The notes under the pieces were generated by a model, which saw only the letters and a program-made list of their open reading frames with translations, was not told where the DNA came from and searched no databases. A program made the position numbers and the translations under genes. Below are positions 35,983 to 45,191 of a stretch of 64,000 nt of DNA, piece by piece. This DNA comes from Holophagales bacterium (GTDB lineage Bacteria; Acidobacteriota; Thermoanaerobaculia; UBA5066), in the NCBI GenBank assembly GCA_016716705.1, contig JADJVF010000019.1:1-64000 (forward strand), read 5' to 3'. Within the stretch, counting starts at the first letter, position 1. Every line of letters begins with the position of its first letter.

Positions 35983-37323
35983 ATGGGAATGAAAGCCGCC
36001 GAAATCCTGAAGACCTGTGACAAGGAAGGCGTGAGGTTCCTGCGCCTGCAGTTCACGGACATTCTCGGGATCATCAAGAACGTCGAGGTGCCGCGGTCCC
36101 AGTTCGAGAAGGCGCTGGACGGCGAGATCCAGTTCGACGGCTCCTCGATCGAGGGATTCACCCGGATCGAGGAATCGGACATGGGCCTCGTTCCCGATCT
36201 CGACACCTTCCGGATCTTTCCGTGGTCTCACACGAACGGGAAGGTGGCGCGGCTCGTCTGCGACGTCATCACGCCCGACGGAAAGGCCTTTGCCGGGTGC
36301 CCGCGCCAGACGCTGAAGAGGCAGAAGGAGAAGGCGAAGGACCTCGGCTACAGCCTGATGACGGGCCCCGAGGCGGAGTTCTTCCTCTTCCGGCGCGATG
36401 CAACCGGTGACCCGATCGTCGACACGCACGACTCCGGCGGCTACTTCGACCTCACCCCGGTCGACCGCGGCGAGGAAGCCCGGCGCGACATCGTCGTCGC
36501 CCTCGAGGCGATGGGCTTCGAGGTCGAGGCGGCCCACCACGAGGTCGCCCCCGGGCAGCACGAGATCGACTTCAAGTACGGCGACGCGGTCGCCACGGCC
36601 GACAACGTCACGACCTTCAAGCTGATCGTCAAGAAGGTCGCCATGGACCACGGCCTCCACGCCACCTTCATGCCGAAGCCGATCTTCGGCGTGAACGGCT
36701 CGGGGATGCACGTCCACCAGTCGCTCATGACCGGGACCGCCGCGAGCCCGAAGAACGCCTTCTTCGACCCGAAGGCCCCCTTCCAGCTCTCGAAGATCGC
36801 GATGTACTACATCGGCGGCGTCCTGAAGCACGCCAAGGCGATCGCCGCGGTGACGAACCCGCTCGTCAACTCCTACAAGCGGCTCGTCCCGGGCTACGAG
36901 GCGCCGATCAACGTCGCCTGGTCCGAGCGCAACCGCTCGCCGATGGTCCGCATCCCGGCCCGGCGCGGCATGGGAACGCGCTGCGAGGTCCGGATGCCCG
37001 ATCCGGCCTGCAACCCCTACCTGGCCTTCGCCGTGATGCTCGCGGCGGGCCTCGACGGCATCAAGAACAAGATCGAGGCCGGCGAGCCGGTGAACGAGAA
37101 CATCTTCGAGATGTCCGAGCGCGAGAAGAAGCGCCGGAAGATCGAGCAGCTCCCCGCGAACCTCTCCGACGCCCTCGACTGCCTCGAGAAGGACGACGTC
37201 GTGAAGAACGCGCTCGGCGAGCACATCCACGAGCACTTCGTCCAGGCCAAGCGGGCCGAGTGGGCGACCTACATCTCCCGGGTCCACCCCTGGGAAGTGG
37301 ACGAGTACCTGCAGGCGTACTGA
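35983..37323 (+). CDS. glnA: Glutamine synthetase, class I-alpha
   Basis: 446 residues. It makes glutamine from glutamate, ammonia and ATP. Active-site signatures are visible: FDGSSIEGF near the N-terminus, [11 protein letters not shown] (metal Glu), [24 protein letters not shown] (ATP/metal), [17 protein letters not shown] and [10 protein letters not shown]. The 25-residue insertion and the adenylylation-site NLYDLP motif of the I-beta type are missing (here [13 protein letters not shown]), so the enzyme is of the feedback-regulated, non-adenylylated I-alpha type. The start has a GAAGGAG Shine-Dalgarno. With gltBD it completes the GS-GOGAT cycle. It is followed by a strong terminator. Confidence 0.97.
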   Translation: MGMKAAEILKTCDKEGVRFLRLQFTDILGIIKNVEVPRSQFEKALDGEIQFDGSSIEGFTRIEESDMGLVPDLDTFRIFPWSHTNGKVARLVCDVITPDGKAFAGCPRQTLKRQKEKAKDLGYSLMTGPEAEFFLFRRDATGDPIVDTHDSGGYFDLTPVDRGEEARRDIVVALEAMGFEVEAAHHEVAPGQHEIDFKYGDAVATADNVTTFKLIVKKVAMDHGLHATFMPKPIFGVNGSGMHVHQSLMTGTAASPKNAFFDPKAPFQLSKIAMYYIGGVLKHAKAIAAVTNPLVNSYKRLVPGYEAPINVAWSERNRSPMVRIPARRGMGTRCEVRMPDPACNPYLAFAVMLAAGLDGIKNKIEAGEPVNENIFEMSEREKKRRKIEQLPANLSDALDCLEKDDVVKNALGEHIHEHFVQAKRAEWATYISRVHPWEVDEYLQAY

Positions 37324-37328
37324 AATGG

Positions 37329-37362
37329 ACGGGGGAAACCCGGGCCGCCGGGTTTCCCCCGT
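37329..37362 (+). terminator. glnA terminator hairpin
   Basis: ACGGGGGAAACCCGG pairs perfectly with CCGGGTTTCCCCCGT (15 bp, 4-nt loop) six nt after the glnA stop. No T tract follows. The stem is among the strongest in the window. Confidence 0.75.
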
Positions 37363-37424
37363 GCCCCCTTCCGCGCGGCGAGGCTGCTCGCTCCGCGAGC
37401 GTGAGACGAAGGGAAACCCGGGCC
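37333..37424. repeat. Two copies of GGGAAACCCGGGCC downstream of glnA
   Basis: The 14-mer GGGAAACCCGGGCC occurs at 37333-37346 (left arm and loop of the terminator) and again at 37411-37424. The second copy has no inverted partner. A short hairpin (CTCGC-TCC-GCGAG) lies between. The repeat may be a duplicated terminator arm or a small dispersed repeat. Confidence 0.45.
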
Positions 37425-37680
37425 GGCCGGCCTTCCTGGCGTCTTCCTCGTCGTCCAGCTCGTCGAAGGCTTCCTCGACGAGGGCGAACGGGATCCGGGC
37501 AACCTCGCGGCCGCTGGCATCGAAGAGGGCGACCGGTTCGTCCTCGTCGGCGGATGGCGACGCGAGGGCGGATGCGGCCAGCTCTCGCGCGAGGGCGGAA
37601 TCGACTCCGGTCTCGTCGACGATCTTCGCCGCGAGGATCTCGAGGAGGCGGGCGGAGGAGCGGGACGAAGCTTCGGTCAT
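37381..37680 (-). CDS. Possible small acidic protein, 3' end not defined
   Basis: An ATG at 37680 opens a frame whose first 85 or so residues look protein-like: an amphipathic helix (RSSARLLEILAAKIVDE), a second helix (ALARELAASALA) and an acidic segment with strand (EDEPVALFDASGREVARIPF, EEAFDELDDEEDA). Codons end mostly in G or C as in real genes here. However, no stop occurs before the frame runs antisense through glnA, so either the gene ends at an indel-hidden stop near 37380-37430 or the frame is fortuitous. The end given is arbitrary. It is on the opposite strand to glnA and downstream of it. Confidence 0.3.
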
Positions 37681-37808
37681 CTGTCGGCTCCCCGGCGAAC
37701 ATCGACCCTCGCGATCCGTCCTGTCAACACGGATCGACAGGGCCCGTCCGATGCGCTGACAGGTCGCGGGCCGGCGGGAGGCTCGGACTCCCGACCGGCC
37801 ATCGATCC

Positions 37809-39061
37809 TCAGGGCAGGAGCGGAACGTCCCGAGCCGCGATGAAGGTGCCGTCGCCGGAGCGATTGTCGACGGCGATGACGAACGGGAAGACGGGGAGGC
37901 GCGCGAAGAAGGTGAGCGAAGCCCCCTCGGTGGCGAATCCCTCGGCGCCCACCTCGCGGTAGACGTCGTTCACCTGGAGCCAGGCGCCGGGCTCGAGGGT
38001 GCGCGTGAAGGTGCCGAGCTCGGTGCCGTCGCCGTCGTACAGCCAGAAGACGGCTTCCACCGGGGCGGCGTGGGGGTTGAAGGCACCGGCATTGACCCGG
38101 AACGGGCCGGAGGCATCGTCCCGCGCCCCGGAGAGGCCGGGGAAGAGGGCGCTCGTCCTCGCCTCGTCCCGGCGCATCGCCGGGATGCCCGTGCCGTTGC
38201 CAGGGCTCTCGGGGTTCACCGTGACGACGCGCGAGGAGACGAGCATCGGCCCGCCTCGGAGGTCGTAGGAGAACTGGAGGGTGCCCGCGGCGTCGCGCTG
38301 ACCGAGCATCGTCGAGAGGACGTCGGGGAGGTGCCGCGTCTGCTTCGCGCCGACGTGAAGGACGACGGGGGTCGTCGGGCGGCCGTCGCGCCAGAACGGA
38401 GCGTGAACATCCTCTCGGCGGGGGCCGGGTTGTGGACCCAGAGATCGGTCTCGAAGCGCTCGCCCTTCGCGCCGCGGACGGACGCGGCGGTCGGGATGAA
38501 GAAGTCCTCGTCCTCGACCGAGCGGCGCAGCACGACGTCGTCGACGAAGATCGGGTAGGGCTCTTCTCCGGCGGAACGGGCGATCACGACGACGAGAGCG
38601 CTGACGGCGGCCTGGGGCGCCGGAATCCGGCGCCTCTCCTTCACCTGCCACCCGGCGGGCTCGGTGTAGGAGAAGTCGAGCGACGGGGCGCCGCGCAGAG
38701 TCGGCCCCTGGCAGCCCGGGTCCGCGTGCCACTGAAGGCGAAGGGAGACACCGCCGGAGTGACCGGGCCACTCCGGCAGACGGGCGGCGGCCGAGAGGTC
38801 GTAGAGCCGGTAGCCCTCGACGGCGACGCACTGGAGCATCGCGTCGCTTCCTTCCGGTCGATTCGGGAGCGTGATCCGGGCCGAGCCGGGGCTCGCGGCG
38901 CCGCCCGCGCTGTAGGAAACGAGATCGAGGCGCGACCACGAGGAGGTGTTCTCGCGGAAATCGCCGTTGACGAGGAGGTTTTCGGCCCGGACCGCGTGGG
39001 CCGGGAGGGCCGACGCGAGGAGGCCGGACAGGATGGTCATCGAAGCTGCGAAAGGTCTCAT
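37809..39061 (-). CDS. Exported protein, second of two tandem paralogues (one frameshift)
   Basis: About 417 residues after correction. Signal peptide at residues 1-24 (SMTILSGLLASALPAHA). The first mature domain is a carbohydrate-binding-like beta sandwich that opens with ENLLVNGDFRENTSSW and includes VSLRLQWHADPGCQGPTL. The second domain starts at FFIPTAASVRGAKGERF, a motif seen in secreted Acidobacteria proteins, and ends with PVFPFVIAVDNRSGDGTF. One missing base near 38397 (inside TLRFWRD) breaks the frame. The ATG overlaps the stop of the upstream paralogue by 4 nt. The likely role is at the cell surface or in the medium, perhaps in binding; unproven. Confidence 0.72.
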
Positions 39062-40328
39062 GGCTGAAAGCTCTCCCTGGGCTCGAGGTAGACGGAGTCG
39101 CCCGAGCGGTTGTCGATGGAGATGAGGAAGGGGAAGACGGGGGCCTCGGAGGTGAACGTCACGAAGGAGCCGGGTCGGGCGGAGCCGGCGCCCGCCGCCC
39201 CGAAGAGGTCGTTGATCTGGGCCCACGCGCCCGGGCCGACCATCTGGAAGACCGTGTTGAGCGCCTCGCCGCTCTCGGCGTGGACGGTGAAGCCGACGAA
39301 GACGGCGGTCGTGGACGGGTTGTAGACGCCGCCGTTCACGCGCGTCCCGCCGTCGCCGGCGCGCCCGTCGGAAAGGCCGACGAACGTCGCGGTCACCCGC
39401 GCTGCCGAGGACGGAAGGACGGGGAGGGCCATCCCGTTGCCGGGTCTCTCCGCGTGGACGGTCGCGGCCCGCGCCGAAACGACGATCGGACCTGGTGTCG
39501 CCTCGTAGGTCACCTCGAGCGCGCCGGCGCCGCTCTGCTTTCCGAAGATCTCGAGGAGTGCATCGGCGAAGACGCGCGTCTCCCGCGGCGCGAAGAGCAG
39601 GCTCACCGCCGCTGTGGAGCAGGGCTGGTCCGCCCGGCAGCGGAGGGCGACGTCGATGCGCCGGGTGGTGGGGGCGGGGTTCGTCAGGACGAGGGTCGTC
39701 CGGAAGCGCTCGCCGCGCGCCCCGTCGACGGAGGCCGCGGTCGGCACCGTCAGCGTGACGAACCTCTGCGAGGGGGAGAGCTCCACGTCGTCGACGAACG
39801 CCGTGAAGGCGAGCTCCGGCCCCGAGGCCCAGGGGACGATCTGGACCGAGGCGCTCGCCGCCCCGGACGGCGCGCGGAGCCGCTCGAGGCTCCGGCGGGT
39901 CCAGCCGCCGGGGCCACGTAGGGAAAGTCGAGGGCGGGGGAGAGGCCGAGGGTCGCTCCCTCGCAGCCGGGCCAGGAGTGCCAGACGACCCGGAAGGAGA
40001 CGCCGCCCTCCGCCTCGGGGGAGGAAGGGAGAAGCGTCGAGGCGCCGAGGTCGTAGTCGGTGCCCGGCGTCACGGCGGCGCACTGGGAGAGCCTCAGGGC
40101 GCCGACGATTCCGGGATTGCCGCGGATCCGAGCGGACCCTGACCCGGGGCCGGCGGCGCCCTCCGGGGCCCATTCGACGGACGGAGTCGCCGCCCATCCT
40201 CCGAGTCCCGATCCGAAGCTCCCGTTGTTGAGGATGTTGGCCGCGGCCGAAGGGAGAGCGGCGGAAAGGGCCGCTCCCACGAGGGCCGCGCCGAGGAGGG
40301 TCGGTCGCGTTCTGAGGTGCTGTCTCAT
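39058..40328 (-). CDS. Exported protein, first of two tandem paralogues (one frameshift)
   Basis: About 423 residues after correction. Signal peptide at 1-30 (LLGAALVGAALSAALPSAAA). The first domain begins ANILNNGSFGSGLGGW and has SFRVVWHSWPGCEGATLG, matching the paralogue downstream. The second domain begins VPTAASVDGARGERFRTTL and ends APVFPFLISIDNRSGDSVY. One missing base near 39912, between FPYVAP and GGWTRRSLE, breaks the frame. It is the first gene of a two-gene operon and is divergent from the winged-helix/WD40 gene 85 nt away, so that protein might regulate it. Confidence 0.72.
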
Positions 40329-40413
40329 GGTGCCCCAACCTACGGTCCGGGCCCGGGCGAGTTCCTCAATGGCGTCTCATTTTTCGGCTACGATTCCCTC
40401 ACAGGATTCCGTG

Positions 40414-42613
40414 ATGTCTGCCAAGTCTCCTGAAGCCAGTGGTTTGTGGGAATTCGGCGAGTTTCGGCTCGATGGGCGGGCGCGCCTGCTCCTGAGGGAT
40501 GGAATCCCTGTTCCCCTCACGCCAAAGGCCCTCGATGTCCTCTTTCACCTCGTTCGGCATGCCGGAAGGGCTGTCTCCCGTGAGGAGCTCCTGGGGGCGC
40601 CGGATGCCGGCCGTTGGACGGGCGGCGAGAAGAGGAAGGGACCTTCACCCGTAGTCCTGGCCGTCTGCGCGGCGGCGGCGCTCGTGGCGGCGGCCGTCGT
40701 CCCGATCCTCCTCAGGAGCCCGGCGACGGGGGGATCGGCGAATCGGGCCGAGTCGTCGACACCCTTGCCACTCCTCGCGCTCGATCGCGAGATCGCCGTG
40801 CCGCCCGATGCCCTCCGGATCCTCGGAGCCTTCGACGGTACCGTGGTCCTCTCGGCGCCGTCCGCCTACTACCTGCTCCCGGCGGACGGGGCGCTCGCGG
40901 CGTCCCGCGTACCGCTCGCGCCGAATGAGGTGGCGGCCGCGCCGCTCGGAGGAGGACGGCTCCTCGTCGTGCGCGGCGGGAGGGTCGTGGCCCGTCACCC
41001 GACGAAACCGGAGGAGACCGACCTCGGGGCCCTCCCCGCGGACGCGCCAGGTCCTTCGGAGGGGCGCGTCGTCGCTTCGCGCTCCGGGCGTTTTCTCGTG
41101 ATCAGGGGAGAGGAGGTGCTCGACCTCTTCGAGCGGACGGAGAAGGGGTGGACGCAGCGGCTGCGGGCGCGCGTCCCGCTGGTCCCGGGCGAGGTGATCG
41201 ACCTGGGCGAGCGCCTCCTGGCCATCGCTCAGGGGGCCGGGCGCTCCGTCCGGGCCTGGTCGCTTCCGGACGGAGCGGCCGTCCTCGATGCCCCGTTCGC
41301 GGAGCGGCAGGTGTTCGCTGTCGCCGTCGACGACGCGAGAGGAGAGGTGGCCGTGGGAGGCCCGTTCGACACGGTCGCGGTCTTCTCGACCACCGGCTCG
41401 CCCGGTCCCCGCCTGCTCCCGCGGCGCGGCTGGACCTACGGCCTCGCGTGGGTCTCCGACGCCCCGACCCTCCTCGCGTCCGGGCAGGAGGGCCTCACGG
41501 CGTGGCGCAACGGCGCGGAGCCGGTGGCACTGCTCTCGTCGGCCTCACCCGGCGGAGCGCTCTTCCTCGACTCGGACTTCCTCCTGACGCTCGTGCCTCG
41601 CAGGCAGAGGCTGGCGATCGTCTCCTACGCAGGGTTCCCGCCATCCGTCCGGGTCCCGGCCGGGGGCCTCGCCCTCTGGGCGGCCGAGCACGACGCGGAG
41701 GGGAAGACCGTTTTCACGGGGGGGAGGGACGGTCACCTCTGGTCGCTCGACACACGGACCCTCTCCGTCCGTCGCGAGGAGGTCCACACCGACGGACTCA
41801 CGTCGCTGGCGCGGGACGGCGACCTCCTGGCCTCGTCTTCGGACGACAAGACCGTCGCCCTCTGGAGGCTGCCGGGACCGACGCTGCGGTCGCGAACGAA
41901 GGCGCACGATTTCCTCGTGAACGACCTCGCGGTCGTCGAAGGAGAGAAGGGGCGCGAGCTCGTCACCTCTTCTTCGGACGGGACGGTGCGGCGGTGGAGC
42001 TGGCCGGCACTCGACCTTCTCGAGAAGATCGACGTCCAGGCGCTGCTCGGCCGGCCGGTGTCGTTCCACGCGGTCTGGCCCGCGCCCGGCGTCCGGCGAA
42101 TCCTGGCGGGCACGTGGAACTCGAGTCTCCTCGAGCTGACCTTTCGCGGATGGGAGGTGGCGGGTCCGCGAGTTCCCCGTCGCGTCCCGCTCGATCTACC
42201 GTTTCGCCGCAGTGCCCCGCCTCGGGCTCGTCGTCGCGGCCGGCATCCTCCCTGCCGGCCTCCACGTCTTCGACCTCGCGTCCGGGACGCTTCATCCGCT
42301 CGACGCGGCCGGGCTCGACGTGATGTGGGCCGTGCCGGTGCCGGGGAAGGACGAGGTCCTGGTCGTCGGTCTCGACGGCGTGTCCCGTTACGCCTTCTCG
42401 GCGCTCCTCCCCGATGCGGCCGGCCGGCGAACCCTTTCCTACCGCGTCTGGTCGGGAAGGTGGACGGGCGCAGGATTCCAGACGGCGACGCTTCTTCCCG
42501 ACCGCGCGATCTGGGCGGGAACGACGAACGGCGAGCTGGTCCGGCACGACAGCCGCCTGCTCGACGGGCCGCCCCTGTTCTCGAGAGGCCTGGAGCTCGG
42601 GCCGGCGCGATGA
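40414..42613 (+). CDS. Membrane protein with partial OmpR/CadC-type winged helix and WD40-like propeller (one frameshift)
   Basis: About 732 residues. Residues about 10-60 match the first half of a transcriptional-regulator winged helix (WEFGEFRLDGRARLLLRDG, VPLTPKALDVLFHLVRHAG, AVSREELL), but the recognition helix and wing are absent: the sequence goes straight from SREELLGAPDAGRW to a linker and one transmembrane helix (about 75-95, VVLAVCAAAALVAAAVVPILL). The rest is an extracytoplasmic WD40/quinoprotein-like propeller (FTGGRDGHLWSLDTRTLS, LASSSDDKTVALWRLPG, VTSSSDGTVRRWSWPAL). One extra base near 42160 shifts the frame before REFPVASRSIYRF. Full-length relatives are one-component regulators; this one probably cannot bind DNA in the usual way. 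Confidence 0.75.
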
Positions 42614-42681
42614 GCGGCGATCCGGCCGATGTCCGGTTCGTCCGGAAGTACGACCGCCGCGCGGGAAGTCCGCGGTTCGGC

Positions 42682-42687
42682 TAACCT
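42682..42687 (+). promoter_or_regulatory. -10-like TAACCT before RNase-A-like toxin gene
   Basis: TAACCT ends 7 nt before the GTG at 42695 with no Shine-Dalgarno. It supports the GTG start, which also gives a proper signal peptide. Confidence 0.4.
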
Positions 42688-42694
42688 CCGCCTC

Positions 42695-43180
42695 GTGCGT
42701 GCCCGCCTCACCCCCGTCCTTCGCCCGGTTCTCCTCCTCCTCCTCGCCCTCGCGGCGGTCGCCGGGGTCTCGTCGTCCGCCGAGGCCGCGAAGCGCCGCG
42801 ACCTCGCCCGCGACGAGAAGCGCGGCGGGCACACCCTCTCCCGGCACGTCGGCCTGACCGACGCCGACCTGCGCGAGCGCCTGCGGCGCGACCAGCGAAT
42901 TTCCGCGGCCTCGACGTACACCGACCGCCCGACGGCCGAGGAGGCGGTGACGTTGGCCCTCCTCGCGAGCAAGAAGAGGGTCGACGGCTGGGTGATGCGC
43001 GAGGGCTCCCGCGCGAACCTCGTCATCGACTGGCCGGGGGACGGCCGTATCCTCGGCCGGTCCCTCCTGCGGGGGAAGAAGGATCCGGTACCCTGCACGA
43101 GGGCTCTCGTCATCCTGAAGTGGAACAACGAGACCGAGATCTACCATGTCCTGACGTCGTATCCGGAGGCTTCCCGATGA
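42695..43180 (+). CDS. Exported RNase-A-fold toxin domain protein (CdiA-CT RNase A type)
   Basis: 161 residues. Residues 1-33 are a signal peptide (hydrophobic core PVLLLLLALAAVAGV, cleavage near AEA). The rest is a single domain matching the bacterial RNase A-like domain first described at CdiA C-termini: GGHTLSRHVGLTDADL at the start (two His), QRISAASTYTDRPTAEEAV, and NETEIYHVLTSYPE at the end (Thr and Tyr). The His/Arg/Thr/Tyr set proposed for catalysis in that family is kept. The domain is free-standing, not on a large CdiA or Rhs protein. The next gene overlaps its stop and resembles a CdiI immunity protein. The GTG start is supported by TAACCT 7 nt upstream. Confidence 0.82.
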   Translation: MRARLTPVLRPVLLLLLALAAVAGVSSSAEAAKRRDLARDEKRGGHTLSRHVGLTDADLRERLRRDQRISAASTYTDRPTAEEAVTLALLASKKRVDGWVMREGSRANLVIDWPGDGRILGRSLLRGKKDPVPCTRALVILKWNNETEIYHVLTSYPEASR

Positions 43181-43500
43181 CCGCAGCACCCAAGAAGGCG
43201 CCTGAAGCGATCGACCCCCGCAACTTTCCGGCCATCCGGGAAGCCTTCCGGGGCTACCTGCACGAGGACTGGACGACCGAGTATGCCGATTCGGCCGACG
43301 CGGTCCGCGCCTTTCGCCGCGACGCCGGGGAAGAGGAAGCGAAGGCCGTAGCCGTCGAGGCGAAGAAGCTCCTCGCGGCACTCGCCGGCATGGAAGTCAG
43401 GGACCTCAGGAAGCTCCTCGGGGCGGGCTTCGGGTCGGGCTGGAGGCCGTCGACGGCGGCGGAAGCCGACCGGGTCCTCCGTTTCCTGGCCGGCGAGTAG
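43177..43500 (+). CDS. CdiI-type immunity protein for the RNase-A-like toxin
   Basis: 107 residues, no signal peptide, so cytosolic. It matches the CdiI_2-like immunity family: NFPAIREAFRGYLHEDWTTEY, then a helix DSADAVRAFRRDAGEEEAKA, a second helix (KKLLAALAGMEVRDLRKLLG) and a short end (WRPSTAAEADRVLRFLAGE). The ATG overlaps the toxin stop codon (ATGA at 43177-43180) and a GGAGG lies within the toxin end, so the two are translated together. The pairing of an RNase A-like toxin with a CdiI family member is established for contact-dependent inhibition systems; the free-standing exported form is the unusual part. Confidence 0.8.
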   Translation: MTAAPKKAPEAIDPRNFPAIREAFRGYLHEDWTTEYADSADAVRAFRRDAGEEEAKAVAVEAKKLLAALAGMEVRDLRKLLGAGFGSGWRPSTAAEADRVLRFLAGE

Positions 43501-43526
43501 GAAACCGCCGCGAAGGCGGGTCCGGG

Positions 43527-43532
43527 TAGACT
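43527..43532 (+). promoter_or_regulatory. -10-like TAGACT before thioredoxin-like gene
   Basis: TAGACT ends 8 nt before the ATG at 43541, no Shine-Dalgarno. It suggests the thioredoxin-like gene has its own leaderless promoter rather than depending on the toxin operon. Confidence 0.4.
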
Positions 43533-43540
43533 CCCGCGGC

Positions 43541-44080
43541 ATGTCGAGCCGTCGTCTCATTGCCAGTGTCGTTCTCAGCGGAATGCTCGTCGCGGGTTCG
43601 GTCGCTTCGGCCGAGCCCCCGTCCGGAGAGTCCGTCCTCGCTGCGGCGGCGAAGGCCGGCAAGCCGGGGAAGAAGAACATCCTCGTCGTCTTCCACGCGT
43701 CCTGGTGCGGCTGGTGCCGCAAGCTCGACGCGGTCCTCTCGTCCCCTTCGGCGAAGGAGATCCTCGAGCGCCACTACGAGAACGCAGGGCTGACGGTCCT
43801 CGAGCGGGGAGACAAGGAGGCGCTGGAGAACGCCGGCGCCGAGGACCTGCTGATCTCGTACGCCGGAAAGGACGCCGGGCTGCCGTTCACGGCGGTCCTC
43901 GACCGGAAGTCTCTTCGTGCGATCGCCACGTCGAACACCTCCGGGCCCGGTACGAACGTCGGGTTCCCGGGGAAGACGGACGAGCTCGACCACTTCGTCT
44001 GGATGCTCCGGAAGGGGGCGCCCCGGATGACCGCCGCCGAGGCCGAGACGATCCGGGCCGCGTTTCCGGCGCCGAGGTGA
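43541..44080 (+). CDS. Exported thioredoxin-like protein (CGWC)
   Basis: 179 residues. Signal peptide at 1-24 (LIASVVLSGMLVAGSVASAE). The thioredoxin fold has the redox pair in FHASWCGWCRKLDAVL, with the family's cis-proline at GLPFTAVLD. The C-terminal part (TDELDHFVWMLRKGAPRMT) is a helix. Such proteins reduce or isomerise disulfides in the periplasm or serve cytochrome/oxidase maturation. The partner is unknown. It lies 40 nt after the immunity gene but has its own TAGACT. Function in the toxin module is not suggested by sequence. Confidence 0.85.
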   Translation: MSSRRLIASVVLSGMLVAGSVASAEPPSGESVLAAAAKAGKPGKKNILVVFHASWCGWCRKLDAVLSSPSAKEILERHYENAGLTVLERGDKEALENAGAEDLLISYAGKDAGLPFTAVLDRKSLRAIATSNTSGPGTNVGFPGKTDELDHFVWMLRKGAPRMTAAEAETIRAAFPAPR

Positions 44081-44156
44081 ACGAGACGCACCGTTCCCGT
44101 CGGTGTGACCGCAGGCGCCCGGCCGCCTGAAGACGGACGGGCGATTCCGCGGCCGG

Positions 44157-45191
44157 TCAGCGGATGAGCATGGCGTCCCCGTAGGAGAAGAAGCGGTAGC
44201 CGTCCGCCACCGCCTCGCGGTAGGCGGCGAGGACGCGCTGGCGCCCTGCGAACGCGCTGACGAGCATCAGGAGCGTCGAACGGGGAAGGTGGAAGTTCGT
44301 CAGGAGGGCGTCGACGACGAGGAACTCTGCTCCCGGGACGAGGAACAGGCGCGTCCGGAACGGGCCCGGGACGACCTGCCCGCCGTGCTCGCGAGCGGAA
44401 GCCTCGAGCGTCCGGACGCTCGTCGTCCCGACCGCGACGACCCGCCGCCCCTCCGCCTTCGCCCGCCGGATGGCTTCGGCGGTTTCCGCGGGAACGACGC
44501 CTCGCTCCGGGTCCATCCGGTGTTCCTCGACCACCTCGGTCTTCACCGGCTTGAACGTGCCGATCCCGACGTGAAGCGTCACGGAGGCGACAGCCACGCC
44601 CCTGGCCCGGAGCGCGTCGAGGAGCTCGGAGCTCAGGTGAAGGCCGGCGGTCGGGGCGGCGATGGCGCCCGGCTCACGGGCGTAGACGGTCTGGTAGTCC
44701 TCGGCGTCGCGTCCGTCGGCGACGCCCCCTTCGCGGTGGATGTACGGAGGGAGCGGCGTCGTCCCGACCCTCGGCAGGGCCTCCTCGAGGGGAGTCCCCG
44801 AGAAGGCGACGCGGTAGTGCCCCGAATCCCCCCTGCCGGTCACGATGCCCGAGAGTCCGTCCCCGAAGTCGAACGTCCGTCCCGGCTTCGCCCTCCGGCC
44901 CGGCTTCGCGAGGCAGTCCCACGAGGCGTCCTCCTCCGTCTTCTCGACGAGGAGGAACTCCGTGCGCCGCCCGTCCCCGTCGCGTCCGAAGAGGCGGGCC
45001 GGGACGACGCGCGTGTCGTTCACGACGAGGAGGTCACCCGGGAGGAGGAGCGACGGGAGGTCCGCGACGTTCGCGTGTCCGATCGCGCCGCTCGCCCGGT
45101 CGAGTGTCATGAGCCGCGACGTGCCGCGGGGCGCCGGGCGCTGGGCGATCGATTCCGGGGGGAGGTCGAAGTCGAAGTCGGAGACGTTCAC
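44157..45191 (-). CDS. queA: S-adenosylmethionine:tRNA ribosyltransferase-isomerase
   Basis: 344 residues from GTG 45191. QueA transfers the ribosyl part of SAM to preQ1 in tRNA to make epoxyqueuosine. Family segments: FDFDLPPESIAQRP at the start, LVVNDTRVVPARLFG, GTTPLPPYIHR, YQTVYAREPGAIAAPTAGLH, VTLHVGIGTFKPVK, AVGTTSVRTLE, TNFHLPRSTLLMLVSAFAG and RFFSYGDAMLI. All are as expected. An in-frame ATG at 45305 would add a Pro/Arg-rich tail not found in QueA. CACAAT lies 6 nt before the GTG. The gene is divergent from pyrR. No tgt gene is in the window. Confidence 0.95.
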   Translation of the reverse strand: MNVSDFDFDLPPESIAQRPAPRGTSRLMTLDRASGAIGHANVADLPSLLLPGDLLVVNDTRVVPARLFGRDGDGRRTEFLLVEKTEEDASWDCLAKPGRRAKPGRTFDFGDGLSGIVTGRGDSGHYRVAFSGTPLEEALPRVGTTPLPPYIHREGGVADGRDAEDYQTVYAREPGAIAAPTAGLHLSSELLDALRARGVAVASVTLHVGIGTFKPVKTEVVEEHRMDPERGVVPAETAEAIRRAKAEGRRVVAVGTTSVRTLEASAREHGGQVVPGPFRTRLFLVPGAEFLVVDALLTNFHLPRSTLLMLVSAFAGRQRVLAAYREAVADGYRFFSYGDAMLIR

